DNA from: an uncultured Lachnoanaerobaculum sp.
Lineage (GTDB): Bacteria; Bacillota; Clostridia; Lachnospirales; Lachnospiraceae
Reading direction: 5' to 3'
DNA length: 24,498 nucleotides
Assembly: GCA_916720285.1 (NCBI GenBank)
Contig: CAKAQP010000009.1
Coordinates: 1-24,498 of the forward strand
In this document: positions 13,968-23,832 of the stretch, in pieces
How positions within the stretch are numbered: position 1 is the stretch's first letter
Layout of the letters: each line of letters starts with the position of its first letter
Program-made: the position numbers and the translations under genes
The notes under the pieces: generated by a model
The model's input: the letters and a program-made list of their open reading frames with translations, nothing else
Told to the model about the DNA's origin: nothing
Database searches by the model: none

Positions 13968-16199
13968 TTAATTGAAGTCATATATCGCACCGACATTTCT
14001 GTAGTTGCCAAGACTTTCTTCTATCTTTTTTTGTATATTTAAAAGTATATCATAATTAGCATTTTTTATGTATACCAGTTTTCTGTAATAGTCCTTGACC
14101 TTACTTACACTCGGTTCGGTAGGTCCTATTATCATTGATTTTTTAAATGCGGCTTCCGACTTTATAATTTTTACAGTCTCACTTGCACATTTATTTAATT
14201 CTTCTTCCTTAATACTGCTAAACATTACTGTAAGCATATGGCATGCAGGCGGGTATCCTCCCAGACTTCTGTAAGCTATCTCATTGTCAAAATATCTTTT
14301 ATAGTCCTGTGCCGCAGCGGCAACTATAGCATAGTTTTCAGGCTTATATGTCTGGATAACAGCCTCTCCGTCCTTGGCTCTTCCCGCTCGCCCCGCAGCC
14401 TGTGTCAAAAGTTCAAATGTCCTTTGTGCACTTGTATAATTGCTTACATAAAGCGATGTATCCGCAGCCATTATTCCGACCAAGGTAACATTTGAAAAAT
14501 CATGACCTTTTACTATCATCTGTGTGCCTATCAAAATATCCGCATCACCGTTTGCAAAATCCATTATCATATCATTGGCGCTGTTCTTTTTTGAAACACT
14601 GTCGGTATCCATTCTAAGTACCTTCGCATTCGGAAACTCCGCTCTCGTCATAGCTTCAAGTTTTTGTGTTCCGGTGCCGAAATTTGCAATATACTTTGAG
14701 TTGCAGCTTGGGCAAGTTTTTGGCAGGTCTATTGAATATCCGCAGTAATGACATACCAGTCGGTTATTGTTATGCAATGTCATAGTAACATCACAGTGCT
14801 TACATTTTATAGCCTCGCCGCAAGATCTGCATGATACAAAGCTTGAATAACCTCTTCTGTTCATAAACAGCATAATCTGCTCATGTTTTCTTAATCTGTC
14901 CTCTATAAGCGTTCTTAACTTATTGCTGAAAATACTCCTGTTTCCTCGCTTCAGCTCATCCCTCATATCAACTATACTTACCTTCGGCAAAGCGGTATTT
15001 TTAGCCCTCGTTTTTAATTCCAAAAGCTTTATCTCTTTTTCCATCGCTCTGTTATAAGTCTCAGGTGTTGGAGTTGCCGATGCCAAAACCAAGGATGCAT
15101 TTGTAATTTCCGAAAGTTTTTGTGCCACATCTCTTACATTAAATGTAGGTACATTTTCATTTTTATAGGCTGAATCATGCTCCTCATCTATTACTATAAG
15201 CCCAAGATTTTTTACCGGAGCAAATATTGCCGACCTTGGCCCTATTATTACATCCGCATCATCATTTTTTATTCTTTCAAATTGATAAAACTTTTCATTC
15301 TTGGAAAGCTTTGAATTTATGATTGCAACTCTCTCCCCAAAATGCTCCGCCATCCTAAGCACTGTCTGATATGTCAATGAAATCTCCGGTATAAGCACTA
15401 TTGCCTTATATCCCTTTGATATCACATACTTTATCATATTTATAAAAACCAAGGTTTTTCCGCTTCCGGTAATACCATGTAAAAGATAGGTATTCCTGCT
15501 GCAAATTTCAAAGTCGCACTTAAAAGTATTTACAGCATTTTCCTGCTCGGCATTTAAAGTATACTCTTTAGGCTTTATTACATCATTAAAGTCCTCTATT
15601 CCCAGAGAACGAAGTATGGGCAAGAGTGGATTTATCTTCCTTTTCTTTGAACCTATTACAATATAGCCTTCCTCCTCCATTTTCTTTAATGTAGAGGAAT
15701 TAACTTTAAGCTCTTTATTTATAAAGCTTTGTGGCAGACTTGTTTTTGTTTTCAGTTCTTTTAAAACTCTTGCCTGTGCTGTTTTTCTTGACTTTATAAG
15801 TTCTTCTATTTTTTTATCAAGGCCCTCTGCATCAATATTTAAGGAAATCTCATTGCTGACTCTTTCCTCCGCCTCCGACTTTACAGGCATCACCGTTGCT
15901 ATTGCCTTATCAAAGCTTACACCATATCTATGCTTTATCCATATGGCAAGACTTAGGAGATTTTCGTCGGCACTAAGTTCTCTTTCAGGTATTGAAAGTA
16001 TGGACTTTAATTTTGAAATATCTACATTTGTACTTTCCCTTATATCTATCACATAGCCTTTTTTTACTGTTTTTCCGAATTCAATCAAAACAGGACAGCC
16101 CGGAATTATACTATCCCTCAGTTTTTCAGGGATAATATATGTAAATGGTCTGTCCACATTTGTATTTGCTATTATTACATCAGCGAATAAATTTTTCAT
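13968..16199 (-). CDS. priA: Primosomal replication-restart helicase PriA
   Basis: PriA recognises stalled or repaired forks and reloads the replicative helicase. The 743-residue protein begins with the fork-binding domain (MKNLFADVIIANTNVDRPFTY). It then has a superfamily 2 helicase core with Walker A HGITGSGKT (about 243-250) and the DEEH box VIDEEHDSAYK. An inserted zinc domain has eight cysteines in C-x2-C pairs, from CRSC to CPSC. The C-terminal helicase motifs GTQMIVKGHDF and TQAAGRAGR follow. The ATG at 16199 lies inside murF, a 20-base overlap. priA-def-fmt is a widely conserved order. Length is normal. Confidence 0.97.
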   Translation of the reverse strand: MKNLFADVIIANTNVDRPFTYIIPEKLRDSIIPGCPVLIEFGKTVKKGYVIDIRESTNVDISKLKSILSIPERELSADENLLSLAIWIKHRYGVSFDKAIATVMPVKSEAEERVSNEISLNIDAEGLDKKIEELIKSRKTAQARVLKELKTKTSLPQSFINKELKVNSSTLKKMEEEGYIVIGSKKRKINPLLPILRSLGIEDFNDVIKPKEYTLNAEQENAVNTFKCDFEICSRNTYLLHGITGSGKTLVFINMIKYVISKGYKAIVLIPEISLTYQTVLRMAEHFGERVAIINSKLSKNEKFYQFERIKNDDADVIIGPRSAIFAPVKNLGLIVIDEEHDSAYKNENVPTFNVRDVAQKLSEITNASLVLASATPTPETYNRAMEKEIKLLELKTRAKNTALPKVSIVDMRDELKRGNRSIFSNKLRTLIEDRLRKHEQIMLFMNRRGYSSFVSCRSCGEAIKCKHCDVTMTLHNNNRLVCHYCGYSIDLPKTCPSCNSKYIANFGTGTQKLEAMTRAEFPNAKVLRMDTDSVSKKNSANDMIMDFANGDADILIGTQMIVKGHDFSNVTLVGIMAADTSLYVSNYTSAQRTFELLTQAAGRAGRAKDGEAVIQTYKPENYAIVAAAAQDYKRYFDNEIAYRSLGGYPPACHMLTVMFSSIKEEELNKCASETVKIIKSEAAFKKSMIIGPTEPSVSKVKDYYRKLVYIKNANYDILLNIQKKIEESLGNYRNVGAIYDFN

Positions 16200-17559
16200 A
16201 GTTTTTTATTTTATCTACAACATCAAAAAGTCTCATACTGTTTGATCCCTTAAGCAAACATACATCTCCCGCCTTGAGATATCCGGACATAAACTTCTCC
16301 AAACTCTCATTATCTTCAAAGCTCTTTGTATATATATCTTTATTGATATCTTTTATAATTTCCTTTGCCAATTCTCCCACAGTAAATACGGCATCGAGTT
16401 TCACATTCTCATTAATAAAATCCCCGATTTCTTTGTGAAGTATTTTCTCATCTGTACCGAGTTCCTTCATATCAGCCAATATTGCAATTTTTCTTTTGGC
16501 CTCGAAATCTTTAAGTATTGAAATAGAAGCCTTCATGGAATCCGGTGAGGCATTGTATGTATCATCTATAATTGTAAAATCTTTTAATTTTATTAATTCC
16601 TGCCTGTGAGAAAATCCCCTAAATTCCTCCAAATGTTTTGCCGCAGATTCTATCGAAAGATTGTAATGATCCGCTACTGCAATTGCCACCAAAGCATTTG
16701 AAATCTGATGTTCACCGAAAACATTCAAATGAACTCTTACCTTCTTTCCTCCTATATGAGCTGTGAACTCAGGCATTGCATTATTAAATACTATATCGGT
16801 TGCATAGTAATCACATGATGTATTTCCCTTTGCACTGAAATATTTATATACTATACCCTTTTCTTTAGGCGGATCAAAAAGCATATCGTTATCAGCATTT
16901 AAAAATACCACACTGCCTTTCTTCATACCGTCCATTATATGGAACTTCTCGGCCCTTATATTTTCTCTTGTATGCAAATTTTCAATATGAGCCGTGCCTA
17001 TATTGGTAACCAGAGCACAGTCACAGTTTACTATTTTTGCAATTCTTTCCATCTCGCCGAACTGACTCATTCCAAGCTCTATTACGCCTATCTCTTCGTC
17101 ATTTATTCTGCTTAATGTAATCGGAACGCCGACCTGTGAATTGAAGTTATTAGGTGTCTTAAAGACTTTCAAATCTGAAAGAGCAAGTGCTACCATTTCT
17201 CTTGTTGTAGTCTTACCTACGCTTCCTGTAACTCCGACCAAAGGCAATGTCAACTTACTTCTGATATACTTCCCAAGCTTTTGAAGTGCTTCAGTAGTAT
17301 CATTTACAAGTACTATATTAAAATCATCTTTAAGAAAAATATCTTTTCTTGAACTTATCGCCACTCTACAGCCCATATCATATACAGACTCCAAGAATTT
17401 ATGGGCATCAGTTTTCTCTCCGACCAGCGGAACAAAAAGACTGCCTTTATCAGCCTGCCTTGAGTCAATAACTATATTTGAAAATACGGCATTCTCATTT
17501 CCCGAGATGATTTCTCCGCCTGTTGAGGCTGCAAGCTCCTTTATCGTAGTGTTATTCAT
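16180..17559 (-). CDS. murF: UDP-MurNAc-tripeptide D-alanyl-D-alanine ligase
   Basis: MurF adds the D-Ala-D-Ala dipeptide to the muramyl tripeptide, the last cytoplasmic step of the peptidoglycan precursor. The 459 residues show the three Mur ligase domains. The N-terminus carries FVPLVGEKTDAHKF, the central ATPase domain has P-loop GVTGSVGKTTT (109-119), NNFNSQVGVP and ELGMSQFGEM, and the C-terminal domain starts near IDDTYNASPDSM. I chose the ATG at 17559. Its ATGA overlaps the murE stop, with a GGAG sequence about 11 bases upstream. A GTG at 17580 would add seven residues but has no better signal. Coupling to murE fits sequential action. Confidence 0.95.
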   Translation of the reverse strand: MNNTTIKELAASTGGEIISGNENAVFSNIVIDSRQADKGSLFVPLVGEKTDAHKFLESVYDMGCRVAISSRKDIFLKDDFNIVLVNDTTEALQKLGKYIRSKLTLPLVGVTGSVGKTTTREMVALALSDLKVFKTPNNFNSQVGVPITLSRINDEEIGVIELGMSQFGEMERIAKIVNCDCALVTNIGTAHIENLHTRENIRAEKFHIMDGMKKGSVVFLNADNDMLFDPPKEKGIVYKYFSAKGNTSCDYYATDIVFNNAMPEFTAHIGGKKVRVHLNVFGEHQISNALVAIAVADHYNLSIESAAKHLEEFRGFSHRQELIKLKDFTIIDDTYNASPDSMKASISILKDFEAKRKIAILADMKELGTDEKILHKEIGDFINENVKLDAVFTVGELAKEIIKDINKDIYTKSFEDNESLEKFMSGYLKAGDVCLLKGSNSMRLFDVVDKIKNYEKFIR

Positions 17560-19043
17560 CTTTTTATCTTCTCCAAGCACTCATCCACCACTTCTCTGTC
17601 TAAGAAATGAGTTCTGACTCCGTTTATTTCCTGATAGTCCTCATGTCCTTTTCCGATTATAGCGATGAGATCACCCTGCTTTGCATTTTCTATAGAATAA
17701 TAAATAGCCTCTCTTCTGTCAGGAATTGTAATATAATCACCACCTGTAGGCTTTAGTTTTGATATTATATCTGCGATTATGTCCTCTGTTTTTTCATATC
17801 TGGAATTATCAGCAGTCACTATTGAAAAATCAGCCAGTTTTCCACAGATTTCTCCCATTGAATATCTTCTGTCCTTTGATCTGTTTCCGCCGGAACCGAA
17901 TACTATTACAAGTCTCTTAGGATTATAATGTCTCAAAGTATGTATAAGGCTTTCGGTACTGATTGCATTATGTGCATAGTCAATTACCACGTTGAATTCA
18001 TGTGAAGTATATGCTACTTCCATTCTTCCGTTCACTCTTGTATTCTTTAGTGCCGTCTTTAAATCATCAGCTTTTACTCCTGAAATAACAGCCGCAGCCA
18101 GCGCAGCCAATGCATTATATACATTAAATTCTCCCGGAATTCCAATATAAATATCTGAGACGGTTTCAGCCACATTATATTTTTCTCTGACGGTACTTGA
18201 ACAGCTTATATCTATCTTTGTGCCTAAGAAATCCTTATTTGATATATATTCAATATTTTTCGCCTCAAAATCTCCACCTTTTCCAAATGTGTACTTTTCT
18301 ACTGATGTAGACTGCTTTAAAACAAAATCGGAATGTTCGTCTTCTATATTTACAATTGTTTTATCACATTGTGTAAAGAAAAGTGATTTATACATCAAAT
18401 ACTCATCAAAATCTTTATGTTCATCAGGCCCGATATGATCATGTGAAATATTTGTAAATATTCCGGTATCAAAACGGATACCTTCCGTTCTTTTCATCTT
18501 TACCGCCTGTGAAGAAACTTCCATCACCACATATTCACAGCCTGCATCCAGACATTCTTTAAAGGTTTTATGCAACTCATATGACTCAGGTGTGGTATTT
18601 AATGTAGGTCTGTGTATATCTCCTATTGTTATTCCGTTTGTACCTATAAGTCCTACCTTGGCATTTTGCTCAAGAAGATTTTTTAACATATGAGAGGAAG
18701 TTGTCTTTCCCTTTGTACCTGTAATACCTATTATTTTCATTTTTCCAGCAGGATGTGAGAAAAATGCGGCTGAAAGTCTTGCAAGTGCCACTCTGGTATC
18801 TGCCACCTTTATAACACATACATCGTCTCTTTTTATATCTCTTTCTACCACTATCGCCTTTGCACCTTGCTTTACTATCTCATCAATCACATCATGAGTA
18901 TCAAATCTTACACCTTTTATACATACAAATATACAATCCTTCACTATTTTCTTTGTATTAAATACCAAATCGGAAAAATCATCCTGTAATTCTCCCGATA
19001 TTATCTCTATATCAAGTCCCTTGGCGTTTTCAATCAGTTTCAT
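17556..19043 (-). CDS. murE: UDP-MurNAc-L-Ala-D-Glu : diamino acid ligase
   Basis: MurE adds the third amino acid, usually meso-diaminopimelate or L-lysine, to the muramyl dipeptide. The 495-residue protein has the ATP motif GITGTKGKTT (106-115), NTTPESYELH, EVSSQA, the NISHDH motif and the lysine of YKSLFF that is carbamylated in the family. The residues that select the amino acid read DNSR (412-415). Classical DAP enzymes have DNPR and lysine enzymes have DNPA or similar. The arginine is retained, so meso-DAP is the better guess, but the serine is a departure from the classical motif. The ATG at 19043 has a GGGAG site. It follows fhs after 37 bases and is coupled to murF. Confidence 0.95.
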   Translation of the reverse strand: MKLIENAKGLDIEIISGELQDDFSDLVFNTKKIVKDCIFVCIKGVRFDTHDVIDEIVKQGAKAIVVERDIKRDDVCVIKVADTRVALARLSAAFFSHPAGKMKIIGITGTKGKTTSSHMLKNLLEQNAKVGLIGTNGITIGDIHRPTLNTTPESYELHKTFKECLDAGCEYVVMEVSSQAVKMKRTEGIRFDTGIFTNISHDHIGPDEHKDFDEYLMYKSLFFTQCDKTIVNIEDEHSDFVLKQSTSVEKYTFGKGGDFEAKNIEYISNKDFLGTKIDISCSSTVREKYNVAETVSDIYIGIPGEFNVYNALAALAAAVISGVKADDLKTALKNTRVNGRMEVAYTSHEFNVVIDYAHNAISTESLIHTLRHYNPKRLVIVFGSGGNRSKDRRYSMGEICGKLADFSIVTADNSRYEKTEDIIADIISKLKPTGGDYITIPDRREAIYYSIENAKQGDLIAIIGKGHEDYQEINGVRTHFLDREVVDECLEKIKR

Positions 19044-19080
19044 CTTTTCTCCCTTTTACAGATGTTTACTTTAAGGTCTT

Positions 19081-20751
19081 TTAGAACAATCCTATTATAT
19101 CTCCGTTATCATCCACATCTACAGCTTCTGCAGCAGGCACCTTCGGAAGTCCAGGCATGGTCATAATATTTCCTGTTATTGCAACCACAAAACCTGCTCC
19201 CGCATTCACATATACTTCCCTTACATTTATCTCAAAGTTCTCAGGTCTTCCAAGTTTCTTCGGATCATCTGAAAGTGAATACTGATTCTTTGCCATACAT
19301 ATAGGAAATTTATCAAATCCGAGTGCTTTTGCCCTATCAAGAGCCTTCTTTGCCGCAGGTGAATACACTACATTCTTTGCTCCGTATATTTTTGTCGCAA
19401 TAGTATGAAGCTTATCTTCAAGACTCATATCATCAGGATAAAGCAGAGTAAAATGACTCTTTTTATTTTCAAGTGTGTAAAGAATCTTTTCGGCAAGCTC
19501 TATGCCGCCCTTTCCGCCTTCTTCCCATACCTTTGAAACTGCAAACTCACAATTTCTGCTTTCACAAAACTCTCTGATAAAGTCCACTTCCGCCTCTGTA
19601 TCAGTAACAAAATTATTTAGAGTAACCACTACAGGTACTCCGAAGAGTTTTATATTTTCAATATGCTTTTCAAGATTTACTATACCTTTTTTTAAGGCTT
19701 CAAGATTTTCATTTGATAAATCTTCCTTAGCCACTCCGCCGTTATATTTAAGAGCTCTCACTGTAGCTACTATTACCACACAGTCAGGAGAAAGACCTGC
19801 TTTTCTGCATTTTATATCAAAGAACTTCTCCGCTCCGAGGTCAGCACCGAATCCTGCCTCTGTAAGCGCTATATCGGCCATTCCCATTGCAATCTTTGTG
19901 GCTCTTAGTGAATTACATCCATGTGCTATATTTGCAAAAGGGCCACCGTGAACAAGTGCAAGTGAATGATTCAGAGTCTGTACGATATTCGGCTTTATTG
20001 CATCTTTCAAAAGTGCGGCCATAGCTCCCACAGCTTTTAAATCTTTGGCAAATACAGGCTCTCCTTTAAAATTATATGCAACTATAATATTTGAAAGCCT
20101 TTCCTTCAAATCGTTCATATCCTTTGACAGACATAGTATTGCCATTATCTCTGAAGCCACAGAAATTACAAAATGATCTTCTCTGACCACTCCGTCGGTC
20201 TTATTTCCAAGTCCTACTACTATATTTCTTAACACTCTGTCATTCATATCTATACATCTTTTATGAATGATTGCCCCTGTATCTATTCCAAGTGCATTTC
20301 CCTGTTGAATATGATTGTCAAGCATAGCGGCCAAAAGATTATTTGCAGATGTTATAGCATGAAAATCTCCTGTAAAGTGAAGATTTAGCTCATCCATAGG
20401 TACCACCTGTGCATATCCGCCTCCGGCAGCTCCACCCTTTACGCCGAAACACGGTCCGAGAGAAGGCTCTCTAAGTGCTATTACCGCACTCTTTCCCATC
20501 TCTTTAAATGCCTGTCCAAGACCTACAAGAGTTGTAGTCTTTCCCTCTCCTGCAGGAGTAGGATTTATTGCCGTTACAAGTACAAGCTTACCTCTTTTTT
20601 TATCTTCATGAGCCTTTAAAAAATCTTCGCTAAGCTTTGCCTTATACTTGCCGTACATTTCCAAGTCATCGGCATCTATCCCATATTCACTTGCCACATC
20701 GGCAATATTTTTCATTTCTATACTTCTTGCAATCTCGATATCGCTACGCAT
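19081..20751 (-). CDS. fhs: Formate-tetrahydrofolate ligase
   Basis: Formate-THF ligase makes 10-formyl-tetrahydrofolate from formate, THF and ATP, feeding purine synthesis and Met-tRNA formylation. The 556-residue protein has the normal length. Landmarks are the nucleotide loop TPAGEGKTTT (65-74), EPSLGPCFGVKGGAAGGGYA (95-114), the folate-region motif HFTGDFHAI, and LVHGGPFANIAHGCNS. The C-terminus reads TMPGLPKVPAA, also typical. The ATG at 20751 has a GGAGG site just upstream. In anaerobes the enzyme replaces or supplements FolD-based supply and is the key formate-fixing step in acetogens; presence alone does not prove acetogenesis. Confidence 0.98.
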   Translation of the reverse strand: MRSDIEIARSIEMKNIADVASEYGIDADDLEMYGKYKAKLSEDFLKAHEDKKRGKLVLVTAINPTPAGEGKTTTLVGLGQAFKEMGKSAVIALREPSLGPCFGVKGGAAGGGYAQVVPMDELNLHFTGDFHAITSANNLLAAMLDNHIQQGNALGIDTGAIIHKRCIDMNDRVLRNIVVGLGNKTDGVVREDHFVISVASEIMAILCLSKDMNDLKERLSNIIVAYNFKGEPVFAKDLKAVGAMAALLKDAIKPNIVQTLNHSLALVHGGPFANIAHGCNSLRATKIAMGMADIALTEAGFGADLGAEKFFDIKCRKAGLSPDCVVIVATVRALKYNGGVAKEDLSNENLEALKKGIVNLEKHIENIKLFGVPVVVTLNNFVTDTEAEVDFIREFCESRNCEFAVSKVWEEGGKGGIELAEKILYTLENKKSHFTLLYPDDMSLEDKLHTIATKIYGAKNVVYSPAAKKALDRAKALGFDKFPICMAKNQYSLSDDPKKLGRPENFEINVREVYVNAGAGFVVAITGNIMTMPGLPKVPAAEAVDVDDNGDIIGLF

Positions 20752-20769
20752 ATATCCTCCTAAAGATAA

Positions 20770-20800
20770 GTTCTCGGATGTTTATAAAACATCCAAGAAC
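20770..20800 (-). terminator. Hairpin over the ftsK stop codon; possible weak terminator
   Basis: On the minus strand 14 base pairs (one U-G wobble) enclose a three-base loop. The structure contains the last ftsK codons and its TAA stop at 20782-20784. What follows is CTTATCTTTA, a poor U-tract, and the fhs binding site comes soon after. The wobble is a C-A mismatch on the plus strand, so the minus-strand RNA is the better folder. Partial termination, RNA 3'-end protection or tuning of fhs are possible. Confidence 0.5.
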
Positions 20801-23799
20801 TCGTCCATATTCATCAATATTTCTCTTTTCTTTGTTCCGGATTCACCACCTACAACCCCCGCACTTGCAAGCTGATCCATAATTCTTGCGGCTCTGTTAA
20901 AGCCTATTTTAAAGTTTCTTTGAAGATTACCTATAGAAGATTTATCCTTTTCTATTATATATCTTCCTGCGGCCTCAAACAGCTCATCTCTTTCAGAAAT
21001 ATCATTTCCGGCACTTGCCGCATTCTGTGTTTCTTCTATCTGTTTGATTGTATTCTCATCATATTTTGCCTGCATTCCCTGATTTTTCAAGAAATCAACC
21101 ACTGCAGACACCTCTTCATCAGATACAAACGCACCCTGTACTCTCATAGGTGTTGCCGATCCATATGGTGCAAACAGCATATCACCCTTTCCAAGAAGCT
21201 TTTCAGCGCCGTTGCTGTCAAGTATTGTTCTGGAATCCGTACCTGAAGATACCGCAAATGCAATTCTTGAAGGTATATTGGCCTTTATTATACCTGTGAT
21301 AACATTTACACTAGGTCTTTGTGTAGCTATAACAAGGTGAATTCCACATGCTCTGGCAAGCTGTGCAAGTCTTACTATTGCATCTTCAACCTCATTGTTT
21401 GCAACCATCATAAGGTCCGCCAACTCATCTATAATTATAACTATCTTCGGCAATTTCTCAGGCAAGCCTTCAATATTGCCTCTTCTTTTCGCCTCTTCTA
21501 TTCTCTTATTATACGCTGTAAGATCTCTTACACCTGTAGCCGCAAACTTCTTATATCTCTCACCCATTTCAGCCACAGCCCAGTTAAGTGCCGAAGCCGC
21601 CTTCTTAGGCTCTGTTACAACAGGTATCAAGAGATGAGGTATGCCGTTGTATACCGAAAGCTCCACAACCTTAGGGTCCACCATGATAAGTTTTACATCT
21701 TCAGGTGAATACTTGTATATAATACTCATTATCAAAGTATTGATACATACCGATTTACCCGAGCCTGTTGCACCTGCAATAAGTACATGTGGCATCTTTG
21801 CAATATCTGAAACTATTACTTTGCCGGAAATGTCCTTACCTACCGCAAAACCGATACTTTCATTTCCGTTTTTAAAAGCTCTGCTCTCAAAAAGATCTCT
21901 TAAGAATACAGTCTGTTTTTGCTTATTCGGTACCTCTATACCTATGGCGGATTTACCGGGTATAGGTGCCTCAATTCTTATATCACTTGCCGCCAATGCA
22001 AGTTTAATATCATTTGCAAGTGAGAGTACTTTAGATACCTTTACCCCCTGCTCAGGCTTTAACTCATAAAGTGTTACAGACGGTCCTACACTTATATCTT
22101 CCACCGTTACATTTACATCAAAGCTTGCCAATGTCTCCTGCAATGTAATTGCAGTATTTCTATACTCACTGTCTGATATTGCCTCTCCCGCTTCAGTATT
22201 CTTATTTAACAGGAATGTACCCGGATATATATAAGGTCTTTGAACTTTCTTTGCAATTTCATTTCTTATCTTGCCCTGTGGTGAGTTTGCTCTTTGCTCC
22301 TCCATCTTCTTTTGCAATGCAGAGGTGTCTGAAACTATAACTTTTCCACCTGCAGTTACTAAAGTCTTTTCACCGTCATTGCTTATCAGAGTATTTTCAA
22401 GTTTATCTGTGTCATGAGTTTCTTCTCTTTTGAAACTTCCGTTATTTACAGGTTCACTCTGTGCCGCTTTATTATATGAGTATATATCATCAAATGAGTT
22501 GTTTCCGTATGATGCTTCCCTAGGCTCATCATATTCATCACCATAAGCTTTTATAAATTCAATGCTGTTGTCCGAGTTTTCTTCTCTTCTTGTAAAGCTA
22601 TGATCCTCATCTATATAGCGAAAGTCTTCATGTGTTTCGTCATCTGTAATTCTGACAGTTGAAACAGGCTGTTCATATATATCTATTTCATCCTTTCTTG
22701 CCAGTATTTCATTGGCTCTTCTCAATGTTTCTTCATCTATATCATTTTCAAATCTTGACTCTTCTTTACCTCTGTTTATATTTCCATAGAAGGTATCAGG
22801 TCGTTTATTTACAATAATTGAAGATTCTGTACCGGATTTTTTAGGCTCATAGCTGGCCTCATATTTACTCTGAATAGTACCTTTGTCCGAGCTGTCCTTT
22901 TCAAATTTTTCATCATTTTTAGCATCAAAAATACCGCCTATAGGCTCATAATTTTCTGTATTTGCCGTCGGAAGATCCACAACATGCTTTTTTTTCTTCT
23001 TTGAGAAATCAATAGCACCCAGGTCAATCTTTCCCTTATTAGGCTTGTAGTCATAGTCTAAAAGTTCACCGATATATCCTTCATTTTTATCATCAATGTC
23101 AAGTTCTTCAAACTCTTCTTCAAACTCCGGCTCTTCTTCATATTCCCATTCTTCGGCAAGTTGCTGTTCTCTTCTTTGTTTTCTTTGTTCCATCACCCTC
23201 GCCACATCATTTTTAGCCCTTGATATGGTCATCTGTCCTCCGGTTTTTACTATGGAGACAAATGATTTTCCGGTTAATATTACAATTGATATTATAAGTA
23301 CAGCAATAAAGAATATGATAGCTCCGATTTTACCCAGTACCGATGATATAAGAAGCCCAAGGCCTCCGCCTATAAATCCACCATACCAACCCTCTGTATA
23401 AAATCTCATAAGACCGAACTCTTTTAAATTCGGAATTCCAAAAAGTGATATAAGTGCATCAATAGCAAGCACAGCCATCAAAACACCTGCAAATTTGATT
23501 TTTGCAAGACTTGATCCTATATTTGACAGTAAAAATGCTCCACCGATAAATACAAACATAGGCACTGCAAATCCCAGTATTCCGAATACTCCAAGCTGGA
23601 ATATTCTAAGATATTTTCCCACTACTCCCATAAGTCCGAAATGACTTAAGAAAAGTACCAATGATACACAACATAATGCAATCATAAGAATTTCCGAATT
23701 AAGGAAATCCAACTGCTCATTATTATCTATTTTCTTCTTAGCTCTGCTACGGCTACTTGTTTTTCCTGTTTTTTTTGTTGTTTGTTTTCGACTTGCCAC
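20782..23799 (-). CDS. ftsK: FtsK/SpoIIIE-family DNA translocase
   Basis: This septal ATPase pumps chromosomal DNA through the closing division or sporulation septum. The 1005 residues comprise four or five N-terminal membrane helices (about 35-180), a long charged linker rich in Glu, Asp and Lys (about 200-500), and a hexameric motor. The motor has Walker A GATGSGKS (about 675-682) and Walker B VIIIDELADLMM (about 785-796). It is followed by a gamma winged-helix domain (about 935-1000, ending near MNMDEFLDVL) that reads orienting DNA sites. It is longer than Bacillus SpoIIIE because of the linker. The start is GTG at 23799 with GGAG seven bases upstream. FtsK versus SpoIIIE role cannot be told from sequence alone. 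Confidence 0.95.
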   Translation of the reverse strand: MASRKQTTKKTGKTSSRSRAKKKIDNNEQLDFLNSEILMIALCCVSLVLFLSHFGLMGVVGKYLRIFQLGVFGILGFAVPMFVFIGGAFLLSNIGSSLAKIKFAGVLMAVLAIDALISLFGIPNLKEFGLMRFYTEGWYGGFIGGGLGLLISSVLGKIGAIIFFIAVLIISIVILTGKSFVSIVKTGGQMTISRAKNDVARVMEQRKQRREQQLAEEWEYEEEPEFEEEFEELDIDDKNEGYIGELLDYDYKPNKGKIDLGAIDFSKKKKKHVVDLPTANTENYEPIGGIFDAKNDEKFEKDSSDKGTIQSKYEASYEPKKSGTESSIIVNKRPDTFYGNINRGKEESRFENDIDEETLRRANEILARKDEIDIYEQPVSTVRITDDETHEDFRYIDEDHSFTRREENSDNSIEFIKAYGDEYDEPREASYGNNSFDDIYSYNKAAQSEPVNNGSFKREETHDTDKLENTLISNDGEKTLVTAGGKVIVSDTSALQKKMEEQRANSPQGKIRNEIAKKVQRPYIYPGTFLLNKNTEAGEAISDSEYRNTAITLQETLASFDVNVTVEDISVGPSVTLYELKPEQGVKVSKVLSLANDIKLALAASDIRIEAPIPGKSAIGIEVPNKQKQTVFLRDLFESRAFKNGNESIGFAVGKDISGKVIVSDIAKMPHVLIAGATGSGKSVCINTLIMSIIYKYSPEDVKLIMVDPKVVELSVYNGIPHLLIPVVTEPKKAASALNWAVAEMGERYKKFAATGVRDLTAYNKRIEEAKRRGNIEGLPEKLPKIVIIIDELADLMMVANNEVEDAIVRLAQLARACGIHLVIATQRPSVNVITGIIKANIPSRIAFAVSSGTDSRTILDSNGAEKLLGKGDMLFAPYGSATPMRVQGAFVSDEEVSAVVDFLKNQGMQAKYDENTIKQIEETQNAASAGNDISERDELFEAAGRYIIEKDKSSIGNLQRNFKIGFNRAARIMDQLASAGVVGGESGTKKREILMNMDEFLDVL

Positions 23800-23832
23800 T
23801 TCAATTCTCCACTTCCATAAAGTCTACTCTTA

